Origin: Candidatus Hydrogenedens sp.
Lineage (GTDB): Bacteria > Hydrogenedentota > Hydrogenedentia > Hydrogenedentales > JAEUWI01
Direction of reading: 5' to 3'
NCBI GenBank assembly: GCA_016125095.1
Contig: WGMK01000025.1
Coordinates: forward strand, 1-47,490
Length of the DNA: 47,490 nt
The stretch's first letter is position 1; each line of letters opens with the position of its first letter. A model generated the notes under the pieces. The model worked only from the letters and a program-made list of their open reading frames with translations. It made no database searches and was not told the DNA's origin. Shown here piece by piece: positions 40,360-47,490 of the stretch. A program made the translations under genes and the position numbers.

Positions 40360-43300
40360 CGTAAGTAAATGAATTCTTTCAAGTTGAACAGGGCGTGAGC
40401 CAGTTCCGTCCAGGGCTGGGCGTCGCCAGCGAGGGACTCGAGGTAGGCCTGCTCCTTTTCGTCGCTCGACAATTTTTTCAGCAGGTCGCCGCCGACGGTC
40501 TCCTGCTGCTTTCTGCGCGGTAGCGATGCAAAGGAAGCGTCTTCTGCGGCGCGTGCGGCAATCCGCTGCTCTAGTTCGCCCCGCAGTTCGGCCGCCCGCT
40601 TCTTCATCTCGTCGATGCGGGGCTCCAGCGAGTGATCAAGCTCAGCGCCTCGAGGACGCGTGCGCGCGGTCTCCAGGTAATCCGTTAATGCGGCGAGTTC
40701 TTCTTCCTTCGGCGGGCGATTGAGCGCCAGCCGGAACACGTGATCGATCCGCTGCGAATCGGAGTCAAGGTCTTTCTCTTCCGCCACGCGATCCGCCAGG
40801 CTCGCCGCGAGTCCCCGCACAAAGGGATCATTCATCAGGGTCAGGGCATGCGCGGGGGTGTTGGTATCGTCGCGCCGTCCCTTCGCGGTAACCGGCGCCG
40901 GCGCGTCAAACGTGGTGAGAAAAGGTTCAAGGTCGTTGCGGATGACCCGCACATAAATGCTCCGTCGATCCGAATGGCCATCGGGCGAGCCCTCCGGCGG
41001 CTCGAGCTCCAGGCGTCCGGCGGCCATCAGCATGCTGTCGCGGATGGCCTCAGCCTCGAGCCGGCGTACGTGGGCATGCGAAAGCAGAGCGTTCGCCGGG
41101 TCGCGCTCATCGGCCGAGGCGCTGGCCGCACTCGAGAGCTGGAACGTCCGCGAAGTGACCAGTGACCGTATCATTCCCTTGATCGACCAGCCTTCCTGCC
41201 GCATCCGCGTGGCGAGATAGTCGAGCAATTCGGGATGGCTCGGCTCGGCACCCATCGCCCCGAAGTCGTCGGTCGTTGCGACGATGCCCCGTCCGAAGAC
41301 ATGGTGCCAAAGCCGGTTCACAATCACGCGGGCCGTCATCGGGGTCTCGGGGCTCAGGATAGCCTCTGCGAGTTCCAGCCGACCGGCATCCTCCGTCTTG
41401 AATGGCTCGGGGTCGAACGCGGCGATGAATCCCCGCGGTACGAGATCGCCGGGCTTTTTGTGATCGCCGCGCGCAAACAGCGGCTGGTCGACCGGCTCGG
41501 TTTCGATGAGCCCCGGCACCCGTGTCGGCACCGGCACCTCCGACTCAAGCGCGCGATACGCCTTGATCGCCGAATCGATGCGCTCGCTGGTTCCAAGCTT
41601 GTTAGTGAGCATTCCAGTCGATACGAAATGATTGAGGTAACGCGCTTGCGCGTTGGTCATGGAGTCCGCGCGCCAGACGGCAATGCACTGGCGCAGTGAA
41701 TCGGCATAGCGCGCCACGAGGCTGGAGGCATCCTTCACGTCAACCGCGGATGCGAAGAAGGGCTGTACAAACTCGGGCGCCTCGTCGCGCGGGGCGGGCT
41801 GGTCCTTAGCAGTCACGACGACATCCGAGATGCCGAACCACGAGCGCGTGCTGCCCGTATTCGCTTCCACCGCCTGATCCATGGCGGTGGATATCTCGAT
41901 ATGCGCCATGTCGCCTTTCCAGTAATCAACGTCCCAGTGCTGCCAGCGCCATTGGCCCTCATTCAATTTGGTCAGCGGATATATAGTGCCGCTGCGCGGA
42001 TAGTTCTGAACCACATACCGGGACCGAGCGTCGCCACTGCCGGCGAAACGCACGTAGATGTTCTTGTCTTCCAGCTTGAATCGCGGCGAGGCCAGCAGGC
42101 CACTATGCTTTTCGGAAAGCAGGTGCGAGTAGATCCCCGCCGGATAGATGCCCGTGAGAAACCTTTCCCCCGCCGGCGCCACGGCGAAGGAGCCCGCCGG
42201 CGACGGTTCGGGTTGCAGGCCGTTGCCCGTGCGCCGCCACTCATTACCCTCAGGCGTGCCCAAGCCCCATCGGTGCGGATAGGCGATTTGCCGGTGCTGT
42301 TTCATCGCCGCCTCGGCCGCTTGCCAATCGGCGAGAATGTCCGACCATCCATGCGCGAAGGAGGCATCCCTCGCCCCCTGGAGGCGTTGCCACGCATGGA
42401 GCGGATCGAGCAGCGTGGTCGCATTCGCGATAGCCTGGCCCACGGCAGGATCGTCGCCGGTCAGCCGTTCGCTTAAGTGCTCAACATCGCTCTCCCACTG
42501 GTCCGCCAGCGCCGCGCGTATCTCGGCTTTTTGTTTGTGCAGCAGCGACTGGTTCCGCTTCGCCTGCACGGGCGTGTCCACCGTAATGGTCGCCGGGCGG
42601 CAGTTGACCATGATGCCATACAGGCCGTAGTAGTCCCGCTGGCTTACCGGATCGAATTTATGATCATGGCAGCGGGCGCAGCTGACCGTCGTGGCGAGCA
42701 AGGCCTTGCTGAGCACGTCGATCTGATTGTCGGCCACGCGCACCTGTTCTTCCAGCGCGTCTGTAGGGCTGAACCCGTGCAGCACAAACCGGAATTGCGC
42801 CGCGCCAATGGGCGACTCGAGGATGCCGAGTTCAGGGTTTCTCCGCGGATTCGGCAGTAAGTCGCCTGCAATCTGTTCGCGCACCAGGTCGTCGTAGGGG
42901 ACGTCCGCGTTAAGCGCCCGGATGAGATAGTCGCGATAGCGCCACGCAAAGGGAATGGCCGGATCGCCCTCGCTGCCGTGCGTCTCGGCATAGCGGAACC
43001 AGTCCATCCAGTGGCGCGCCCAGCGCTCGCCAAACCGGGGCGAGGCGAGCATCCGGTCGGCCGCGGCTTCGACGGCCTTCTGCAATCCGCGGGAAGCGTC
43101 CTGCTGGAATCGGTCGAGTTCCGCCTCCGTCGGGGGAAGCCCGGTCAGGACAAAGGCGAGTCTCCGGAGGACGACTTGGGGCTCGGCCAAGGGCGCGGGC
43201 TCGAGTCCAGCACCCCGGAGTTTATCGAACACGAACGCGTCGATGGGATTCGCGGCCCAGGCGGGATCGTCTGTTGCAGGCGGCTCCGGTGCAGTGATGC

Positions 43301-43763
43301 GACGATAGCTCCACCATCGCATGCGTTGCGCGAGCTTGGCCTCCCACGAGGTCACCGCTGCGATACCCGCTGCGTCGAGTGCCGTGTCGCGCGGGTCGGG
43401 GGCGCCCATACGGATCCATCGTTCGAAATCGTCCGCAATCTCGTCGGAGAGCCGGCCGCTCGGAGGCATCTGAAGGTCGGGATCCTGATACCGCAGCGCC
43501 GTCAGCAGGGTACTGGCCTCCGGATCGCCGGGAACGATGACCGGCCCGGATGCATGCTGGAGCAGACCATCGCGATGGGTGAGATTGAGTCCGGCCTTAG
43601 GCCGCTCGGGATTCGCGCCGTGGCACTCGTAACAGTGGGTAACGAGTACCGGCCGGATTTTCGTCTCGAAAAACTCGAGTTCCTCGGCGGTAGGGGCCTG
43701 GGCAGCACTCACCCCGGAAAAGGCAAAAGCCGTAAAGACGGTCAGTGCGGCGCGTCCCAGCAC
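40356..43763 (-). CDS. PSD1 / DUF1549 / DUF1553 cytochrome-like exported protein
   Basis: A 1135-residue protein with signal peptide (MLGRAALTVFTAFAFSGVSAA), an N-terminal planctomycete cytochrome c domain (PSD1) with CYECHG and LQMPPSGRLSDEIADDFERWIRMGAP, DUF1549 (about 165-380; PIDAFVFDKL, VLRRLAFVLTGLPPTEAE, MDWFRYAETHGSEGD), a second CARCHDHKFDP at its end, and DUF1553 (about 800-1110; PMTARVIVNRLWHHVFGRGIVATTDDFG, LVTSRTFQLSS, FDAPAPVTAKGRRDDTNTPAHALTLMND). Both C-x-x-C-H motifs could bind haem. GTG 43763 is the start, with AGGGTAA upstream. Its stop overlaps the DUF1501 start. In PVC bacteria these proteins accompany sulfatases and glycan-degrading genes. Confidence 0.95.
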   Translation of the reverse strand: MLGRAALTVFTAFAFSGVSAAQAPTAEELEFFETKIRPVLVTHCYECHGANPERPKAGLNLTHRDGLLQHASGPVIVPGDPEASTLLTALRYQDPDLQMPPSGRLSDEIADDFERWIRMGAPDPRDTALDAAGIAAVTSWEAKLAQRMRWWSYRRITAPEPPATDDPAWAANPIDAFVFDKLRGAGLEPAPLAEPQVVLRRLAFVLTGLPPTEAELDRFQQDASRGLQKAVEAAADRMLASPRFGERWARHWMDWFRYAETHGSEGDPAIPFAWRYRDYLIRALNADVPYDDLVREQIAGDLLPNPRRNPELGILESPIGAAQFRFVLHGFSPTDALEEQVRVADNQIDVLSKALLATTVSCARCHDHKFDPVSQRDYYGLYGIMVNCRPATITVDTPVQAKRNQSLLHKQKAEIRAALADQWESDVEHLSERLTGDDPAVGQAIANATTLLDPLHAWQRLQGARDASFAHGWSDILADWQAAEAAMKQHRQIAYPHRWGLGTPEGNEWRRTGNGLQPEPSPAGSFAVAPAGERFLTGIYPAGIYSHLLSEKHSGLLASPRFKLEDKNIYVRFAGSGDARSRYVVQNYPRSGTIYPLTKLNEGQWRWQHWDVDYWKGDMAHIEISTAMDQAVEANTGSTRSWFGISDVVVTAKDQPAPRDEAPEFVQPFFASAVDVKDASSLVARYADSLRQCIAVWRADSMTNAQARYLNHFVSTGMLTNKLGTSERIDSAIKAYRALESEVPVPTRVPGLIETEPVDQPLFARGDHKKPGDLVPRGFIAAFDPEPFKTEDAGRLELAEAILSPETPMTARVIVNRLWHHVFGRGIVATTDDFGAMGAEPSHPELLDYLATRMRQEGWSIKGMIRSLVTSRTFQLSSAASASADERDPANALLSHAHVRRLEAEAIRDSMLMAAGRLELEPPEGSPDGHSDRRSIYVRVIRNDLEPFLTTFDAPAPVTAKGRRDDTNTPAHALTLMNDPFVRGLAASLADRVAEEKDLDSDSQRIDHVFRLALNRPPKEEELAALTDYLETARTRPRGAELDHSLEPRIDEMKKRAAELRGELEQRIAARAAEDASFASLPRRKQQETVGGDLLKKLSSDEKEQAYLESLAGDAQPWTELAHALFNLKEFIYLR

Positions 43764-44161
43764 TCAGGCGTTACCCTGATTCGGACGAATGCGATCGATG
43801 TGACGAAACGAAGCCATGCGCTTTTAGAGTGCCCATTGAAACCAGCTGCCAGTCTGCCTGAAGCTCTCTCTTTCGTCAATATGAACCGTATCGTGCGGTC
43901 CAGAGAATCACATTATTAATGCCTTGGGTGCGCAAACGTCCGCCTGGGCGGCCGCACGCATCCGGCGCGGAATCTTCAAGATGCCGCATCGGGAATCTTG
44001 CACCTCATCGGCGGCGTTGCGGTGCATACATCCGGACGCGTCGAATTATGGGACTCGACTCACCATGCGTTTGTACGGGCCGGGGTGATTTTGCAGGAGC
44101 AACCGACTATCATCCGGAAGGCGCGGCGAACGTCCTTGACCGGACGAGGGAGACGATTCAG
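43764..44161. other. Divergent intergenic region between the PSD1 and lipoprotein genes
   Basis: About 400 bases without a convincing gene. On the minus strand TTGACG (43879-43874), 17 bases, CAGACT (43856-43851) is a weak promoter candidate for the PSD1 gene. A plus-strand frame open from 43919 has no plausible protein start before the lipoprotein signal peptide. Nothing else is recognised. Confidence 0.4.
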
Positions 44162-45013
44162 GTGAACTTGAAGCGCACCTTGCTTGCTGGAGTATTTATT
44201 CCGATGGGACTCCTTGCGGCGTCAGGCTGTTCCATGCCGAAGCCGTGGCCGGCGAGCCCCCTCTACGCAATTCCGGAAAACGACCCCGAATGGCAGCCGC
44301 CGGCGAACCGCGATGAGGCGCTTGCCGCGATGGCCGGGCACTACGCGCACTACGATATCGTCGCCTACGATGGCGATACGCCGAACGGCCCGCTGTCCAC
44401 GTTCGTCGTGTCGTACGGATTTACGGACCTCGTCATCGAGGATGGCGAATTGGTGGAGTACGACCGCTTCTGCCATGCGGAATACCTCGCGAATCAGAAC
44501 CTGACGACGACCTTTCCCGACGAGGCGACCCAGGCGATCGAACCGCGCAGCGCCGTGGTGGAAGTGGTGCAAGAGGATGGCGTTTGGAAAGTCTATCGCC
44601 CCGCGACGCCCACGCTGGTCGGCATCGATGGCGACCCCGACTTGCCGCTGTCGATGGATCCGAACGACCCGCTCATCAATGACGACGACGGCGATGGCAA
44701 GCCCGGGCTGACGGTGTACCTGAAGCTATACGGGTTGATTGACGGAGAGATCTACATCGCCCGCCGGGAGATCTTCGAGAACGACATGACGCTCTATTCC
44801 GACGGCAGCCTGCGGGGCACCGTCACCGATAGTTCCGAACAACTCGTGGTCGGCGCTTCGCTCCGCATCTTGAACGTACCGAACAATCCTGCCCAATGGC
44901 CCGACCTCGGCCTCAGTCCGATCATCCTGATTCCAATCGCGGACGATATCGATACCTGCGAAGAACTCATGGCGCTGCGCGATGATCTCTTCCCGCCGGA
45001 GCCGGTGTTTTAG
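44162..45013 (+). CDS. Lipoprotein of unknown function with Ca-binding-like loop
   Basis: A 283-residue protein. GTG 44162 is chosen because GAGGGAGA lies 8 bases upstream and because it opens a lipoprotein signal: VNLKRTLLAGVFIPMGLLAASGC, with lipobox Ala-Ser-Gly-Cys and the lipidated Cys23. The mature protein is acidic, with two short beta regions and the loop NDPLINDDDGDGKPGLTVYL, which has the D-x-D-x-D-G spacing of a calcium-binding loop. No family recognised. It precedes the alpha/beta hydrolase gene by 30 bp on the same strand. Probably a surface or periplasmic anchored protein. Confidence 0.75.
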   Translation: MNLKRTLLAGVFIPMGLLAASGCSMPKPWPASPLYAIPENDPEWQPPANRDEALAAMAGHYAHYDIVAYDGDTPNGPLSTFVVSYGFTDLVIEDGELVEYDRFCHAEYLANQNLTTTFPDEATQAIEPRSAVVEVVQEDGVWKVYRPATPTLVGIDGDPDLPLSMDPNDPLINDDDGDGKPGLTVYLKLYGLIDGEIYIARREIFENDMTLYSDGSLRGTVTDSSEQLVVGASLRILNVPNNPAQWPDLGLSPIILIPIADDIDTCEELMALRDDLFPPEPVF

Positions 45014-45043
45014 TGTCTCGATGGGCAAGGTAGATTCTTCCGC

Positions 45044-45949
45044 ATGAAATCCTGGTTGAAAGCCATCACAATTTTTATTTTCGTCGCCCTGGCAGCTACG
45101 GGCGCCTATGGCTATTTCACGCTGTTCCACCGGAGCCCCGGGGAATACTTCGAGCAGGACGGTGTGCGCTTGTTTTATTCGGACGGCGGCGCGGGGGAGG
45201 CCGTGGTGCTGCTGCACGGCTTCTCGGTGAATGGCGATCTGAACTGGCAGCTGAACGGCCTCGCGCCAGACTTGCGCGAGGACTACCGCGTCATCGTATT
45301 GGACCAACGGGCGCATGGACTCAGCAGCAAGCCGGAGGATCCGGCGGCCTATGGGGCCGAGATGGCGGAGGATGTCGTGCGGCTGCTCGACCATCTGGGC
45401 ATTAACAAGGCGCATGTAGCGGGGTATTCGTTGGGCGGCTATGTGGCGCTGAAGGTCGCAGCCATGCACCCCGACCGACTGTTGTCGGCGTCAGTGCTGG
45501 GCGCGGGCTGGCAAGACCCGGAGGACGCGCAAGGTCAGGCGATGTTCGATGGCTTTGAGAAGCTGGCCGCGCAGTTGGAATCGGGCAAGTCCGTGGATCC
45601 CGTGGCAACAATGTTCGGCGACGAGACGCACAAGCCGACCGCATGGCACCGGCTGCAGGTGCGCCTGGCGACTTCGCTGCTGGGCAACAAGAAGGCGCTC
45701 GCGGCGATGCTGCGCAACGTGCGCGGGCTGGCGGTTGAGCGCGAGGCGGTGGCGGCCATTGATACGCCTCTGCTCGTCGTTTGCGGCGAGCTTGATCCGA
45801 ATTTCATTAGCGCCCAAAAGCTGCGCGACGTCCATCCTAGCTGCACTTTCGTCTCTGTGCCCGGCAAGAGCCACCCCGCCACGGCCATGTCGAGCGAATT
45901 GCGTGAGGCACTCTTCGACTTTCTTCGCGAGCATCCCGGGACGCCATAG
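45044..45949 (+). CDS. Alpha/beta hydrolase with N-terminal membrane anchor
   Basis: A 301-residue protein with a hydrophobic N-terminal helix (about 5-25, LKAITIFIFVALAATGAYGYF) as uncleaved anchor or signal peptide. The fold marks are VVLLHGFSVNGDLNW (oxyanion loop), VIVLDQRAHGLSSKP, the nucleophile elbow AGYSLGGYVALK (Ser129), and the late Asp (CGELDPNFIS) and His (GKSHPATAM) of the triad. Substrate class (ester, lactone, haloalkane) cannot be told. The ATG is 30 bp after the lipoprotein stop with AAGG upstream, so they may share a transcript. Confidence 0.9.
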   Translation: MKSWLKAITIFIFVALAATGAYGYFTLFHRSPGEYFEQDGVRLFYSDGGAGEAVVLLHGFSVNGDLNWQLNGLAPDLREDYRVIVLDQRAHGLSSKPEDPAAYGAEMAEDVVRLLDHLGINKAHVAGYSLGGYVALKVAAMHPDRLLSASVLGAGWQDPEDAQGQAMFDGFEKLAAQLESGKSVDPVATMFGDETHKPTAWHRLQVRLATSLLGNKKALAAMLRNVRGLAVEREAVAAIDTPLLVVCGELDPNFISAQKLRDVHPSCTFVSVPGKSHPATAMSSELREALFDFLREHPGTP

Positions 45950-46015
45950 GCGCAGGAAACCCCAGAGGTGGCGCTCGTGTCCAAGACGACGCAGAACTCA
46001 CCGATAGGAGAGAGC

Positions 46016-47341
46016 ATGTTCAGCCATCCCCGGGCAGGTCGGGTATTCGCGCTACTATCCGTCGTGTTGTCGTCGTCGGCGCAGACCCTGACGATGGAAG
46101 AAGCCATTGAGGAAATGCAGCCCTATACGGGCGAACACGTGCCGGGCGTGGATACCACGACGCTGACGGGCAAGGTGATGTGCGGATATCAGGGGTGGTT
46201 CGGTGCCGAGGGGGATGCTATCGGGCGCGGCTGGGTGCATTACGGCGGCGCGGATTTCGGGCCGGGACGCTGCACCATCGACTTGTGGCCGGAGGTGGCG
46301 GAACTCGAGGACGACGAGAAGTATCGCACACCGTTTCTACACGCCGATGGGTCCATCGCGCACGTCTACAGCCCGGGCAACCGGAAGACGGTCGAGCGGC
46401 ATTTCAAGTGGATGCAGGACTACGGCATCGACGGGGTGTTCCTGCAGCGCTTCGCGGTCGAACTCAAGCATCCGGCGACACTCCACCATCGTACACTCGT
46501 GACCGCGAACGTGCAGGCAGGCGCGAACCGATACGGCCGCACTTGGGCCATGATGTACGACCTCTCCGGATTGCGCGCGGGACTCATGGAGGAACGGGTG
46601 CAGGAAGACTGGAAGCGGCTGGTGGATCGTACGAAGGTTCGGGAAGACCAAGCCTACCTCCACCACAAGGGCAAGCCGGTCGTAGCGGTCTGGGGCGTCG
46701 GCTTCAGCGACGACCGCGAGTACACGCTCGAGGAAACGCGGGACCTGGTGGACTTCCTCAAGAACGACCCGGTCTATGGCGGCAACACGGTGATGCTCGG
46801 CGTGCCGACCTATTGGCGCGAACAGAAGGGCGATGCCGTGGAGGAACCGCTGCTGCACGAGATCATCGGTATGGCGGATATCGTGAGTCCGTGGCTGGTC
46901 GGACGCTACACGACGCCCCCGGAAGCCCGCAAGAATATCCGACGGATGGCCGAAGACGATCGCGCGTGGTGCCAGGAGCGCGGCCTCGACTACATGCGGG
47001 TTATCTTTCCCGGCTTCAGCTGGCACAACCTGATGCAGACGCGCGGCAAGGACCAAGACCTCGATGCCGTCCCGCGGCTGGGCGGCGATTTTCTCTGGAG
47101 TCAGGCCGTCGCCAACAAGCGCGCCAGGGCCGACATGCTCTATGTGGCCATGTTCGACGAGCTCGACGAGGGCACCGCCATCTTCAAGGTGAGCAATGAT
47201 CCGCCCGTGGGGGAGAGTCCGTTCGTGGCCGAAAAAGATGTGCCCTCTGACCAGTACCTCTGGCTCACCGGCGAAATCGGAAAACTTCTCCGCGGCGAGC
47301 GGCGGGATACCTATATCCTGCCTACGAGGAAGCACGAGTAG
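46016..47341 (+). CDS. Glycoside hydrolase family 71/99-like protein, exported
   Basis: A 441-residue secreted protein with signal peptide (MFSHPRAGRVFALLSVVLSSSA). It resembles the GH71/99-like proteins of environmental and gut bacteria: GKVMCGYQGWFGAEGDAIGRGWVHYG at the front, RHFKWMQDYGIDGVFLQRF, GKPVVAVWGVGFSDDREYTLEE, ADIVSPWLVGRY and ADMLYVAMFDELDEGTAIFKV, the last with the acidic residues expected at the active site. Likely acts on alpha-linked glycans such as mannan or glucan; specificity not readable. ATG 46016 has GGAGA 5 bases upstream; an in-frame ATG at 45968 is less likely. It ends 18 bases before the stop codon of an IS30-family transposase on the opposite strand. Confidence 0.88.
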   Translation: MFSHPRAGRVFALLSVVLSSSAQTLTMEEAIEEMQPYTGEHVPGVDTTTLTGKVMCGYQGWFGAEGDAIGRGWVHYGGADFGPGRCTIDLWPEVAELEDDEKYRTPFLHADGSIAHVYSPGNRKTVERHFKWMQDYGIDGVFLQRFAVELKHPATLHHRTLVTANVQAGANRYGRTWAMMYDLSGLRAGLMEERVQEDWKRLVDRTKVREDQAYLHHKGKPVVAVWGVGFSDDREYTLEETRDLVDFLKNDPVYGGNTVMLGVPTYWREQKGDAVEEPLLHEIIGMADIVSPWLVGRYTTPPEARKNIRRMAEDDRAWCQERGLDYMRVIFPGFSWHNLMQTRGKDQDLDAVPRLGGDFLWSQAVANKRARADMLYVAMFDELDEGTAIFKVSNDPPVGESPFVAEKDVPSDQYLWLTGEIGKLLRGERRDTYILPTRKHE

Positions 47342-47359
47342 ATTTGGACTTCCGCAGAT

Positions 47360-47490
47360 TCAAAGTCTAATTGCAACAGGCTTTTCGAGGAAGACCTGTG
47401 CCGGGGTGCGGAATCCGAGTTTCTTTCTGGGACGATTGTTGAGCTTGTCGACGTAGGTATTCAATTCCCCGTCGGTGAGGTTTTTGAAGC
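47360..47490 (-). mobile_element. IS30-family transposase, C-terminal part (continues past window)
   Basis: The minus strand encodes ...KNLTDGELNTYVDKLNNRPRKKLGFRTPAQVFLEKPVAIRL then TGA. The block LNNRPRKKLGFRTPAQVF is diagnostic of IS30-family DDE transposases. Only the last 43 residues fall in the window. CCGCAGATTCAAAGTCTAAT at 47352-47371 resembles the terminal repeat of such elements, overlapping the stop codon, so the insertion boundary lies about 10 bases after the glycosidase stop. Confidence 0.9.

Overview
The window is a 47.5 kb piece of a GC-rich bacterial chromosome. The cell is Gram-negative: there is an outer-membrane beta-barrel, a lipoprotein, an RND/MMPL exporter and Tat substrates. 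The pairing of a PSD1/DUF1549/DUF1553 cytochrome-like protein with a DUF1501 protein is typical of Planctomycetes, Verrucomicrobia and Hydrogenedentota-type bacteria. Pilin-like proteins with a GFTLIE leader, and a secreted protein carrying an EF-hand 'SELLRVIQ' module, also fit a PVC or Hydrogenedentota-like organism. That placement is inference from gene content. No rRNA, tRNA or CRISPR array was seen.

Layout. 1-1041 holds two tandem type IV pilin-like genes (the first cut by the window edge), with a strong terminator, a duplicated 60-bp element and a sigma-54-type promoter between them. 1101-5801 (minus) is a compact operon: small membrane protein, MaoC-like hydratase, acyl-CoA ligase, methyltransferase/glycosyltransferase fusion. 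5895-8684 (minus) has citrate synthase and a double-thioredoxin periplasmic protein. 8859-15179 (plus) has NhaA, a degenerate REC-GGDEF protein, a SprT-like peptidase, a small membrane protein, and an ECF sigma factor overlapping a membrane TPR protein that is probably its regulator. 15435-18493 has a Tat-exported phospholipase C facing a peroxiredoxin. 18625-22031 (plus) has a sugar epimerase fused to a PLP aminotransferase, then DCC and DUF1295 proteins. 22036-24521 (minus) has a ROK kinase lacking the zinc cysteines, and glutamyl-tRNA synthetase. 24592-28859 (minus) is a MoxR/DUF58/transglutaminase cluster. 28989-33699 (minus) is a Trm112 / RND exporter / LolA-like / beta-barrel cluster. 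33927-35306 (plus) is an orphan NtrC-type sigma-54 activator. 35307-37959 is an AT-rich island with one secreted protein. 37960-43763 (minus) has a CREST/ceramidase-like membrane hydrolase and the DUF1501/PSD1 pair. 44162-47341 (plus) has a lipoprotein, an alpha/beta hydrolase and a GH71/99-like glycosidase. The window ends inside an IS30-family transposase.

The most striking gene is the secreted protein at 35882-37768. It lies in sequence visibly poorer in GC than its surroundings, has its own good sigma-70-like promoter, and carries a signal peptide, an EF-hand/dockerin-like loop, and a region with the hallmarks of the membrane-attack-complex/perforin (MACPF) fold: an FGTHY signature, a following polar/serine-rich helix-hairpin stretch, a GG, and an SAW motif before the last strands. 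It is a candidate bacterial pore-forming effector that seems to have been acquired by transfer.

Other points of note: a sigma-54 promoter upstream of a pilin in the same window as an orphan sigma-54 activator; several proteins with lost catalytic residues (REC-GGDEF, epimerase Tyr to Phe, ROK zinc site); gene fusions; and a putative ECF-type autoregulatory promoter.
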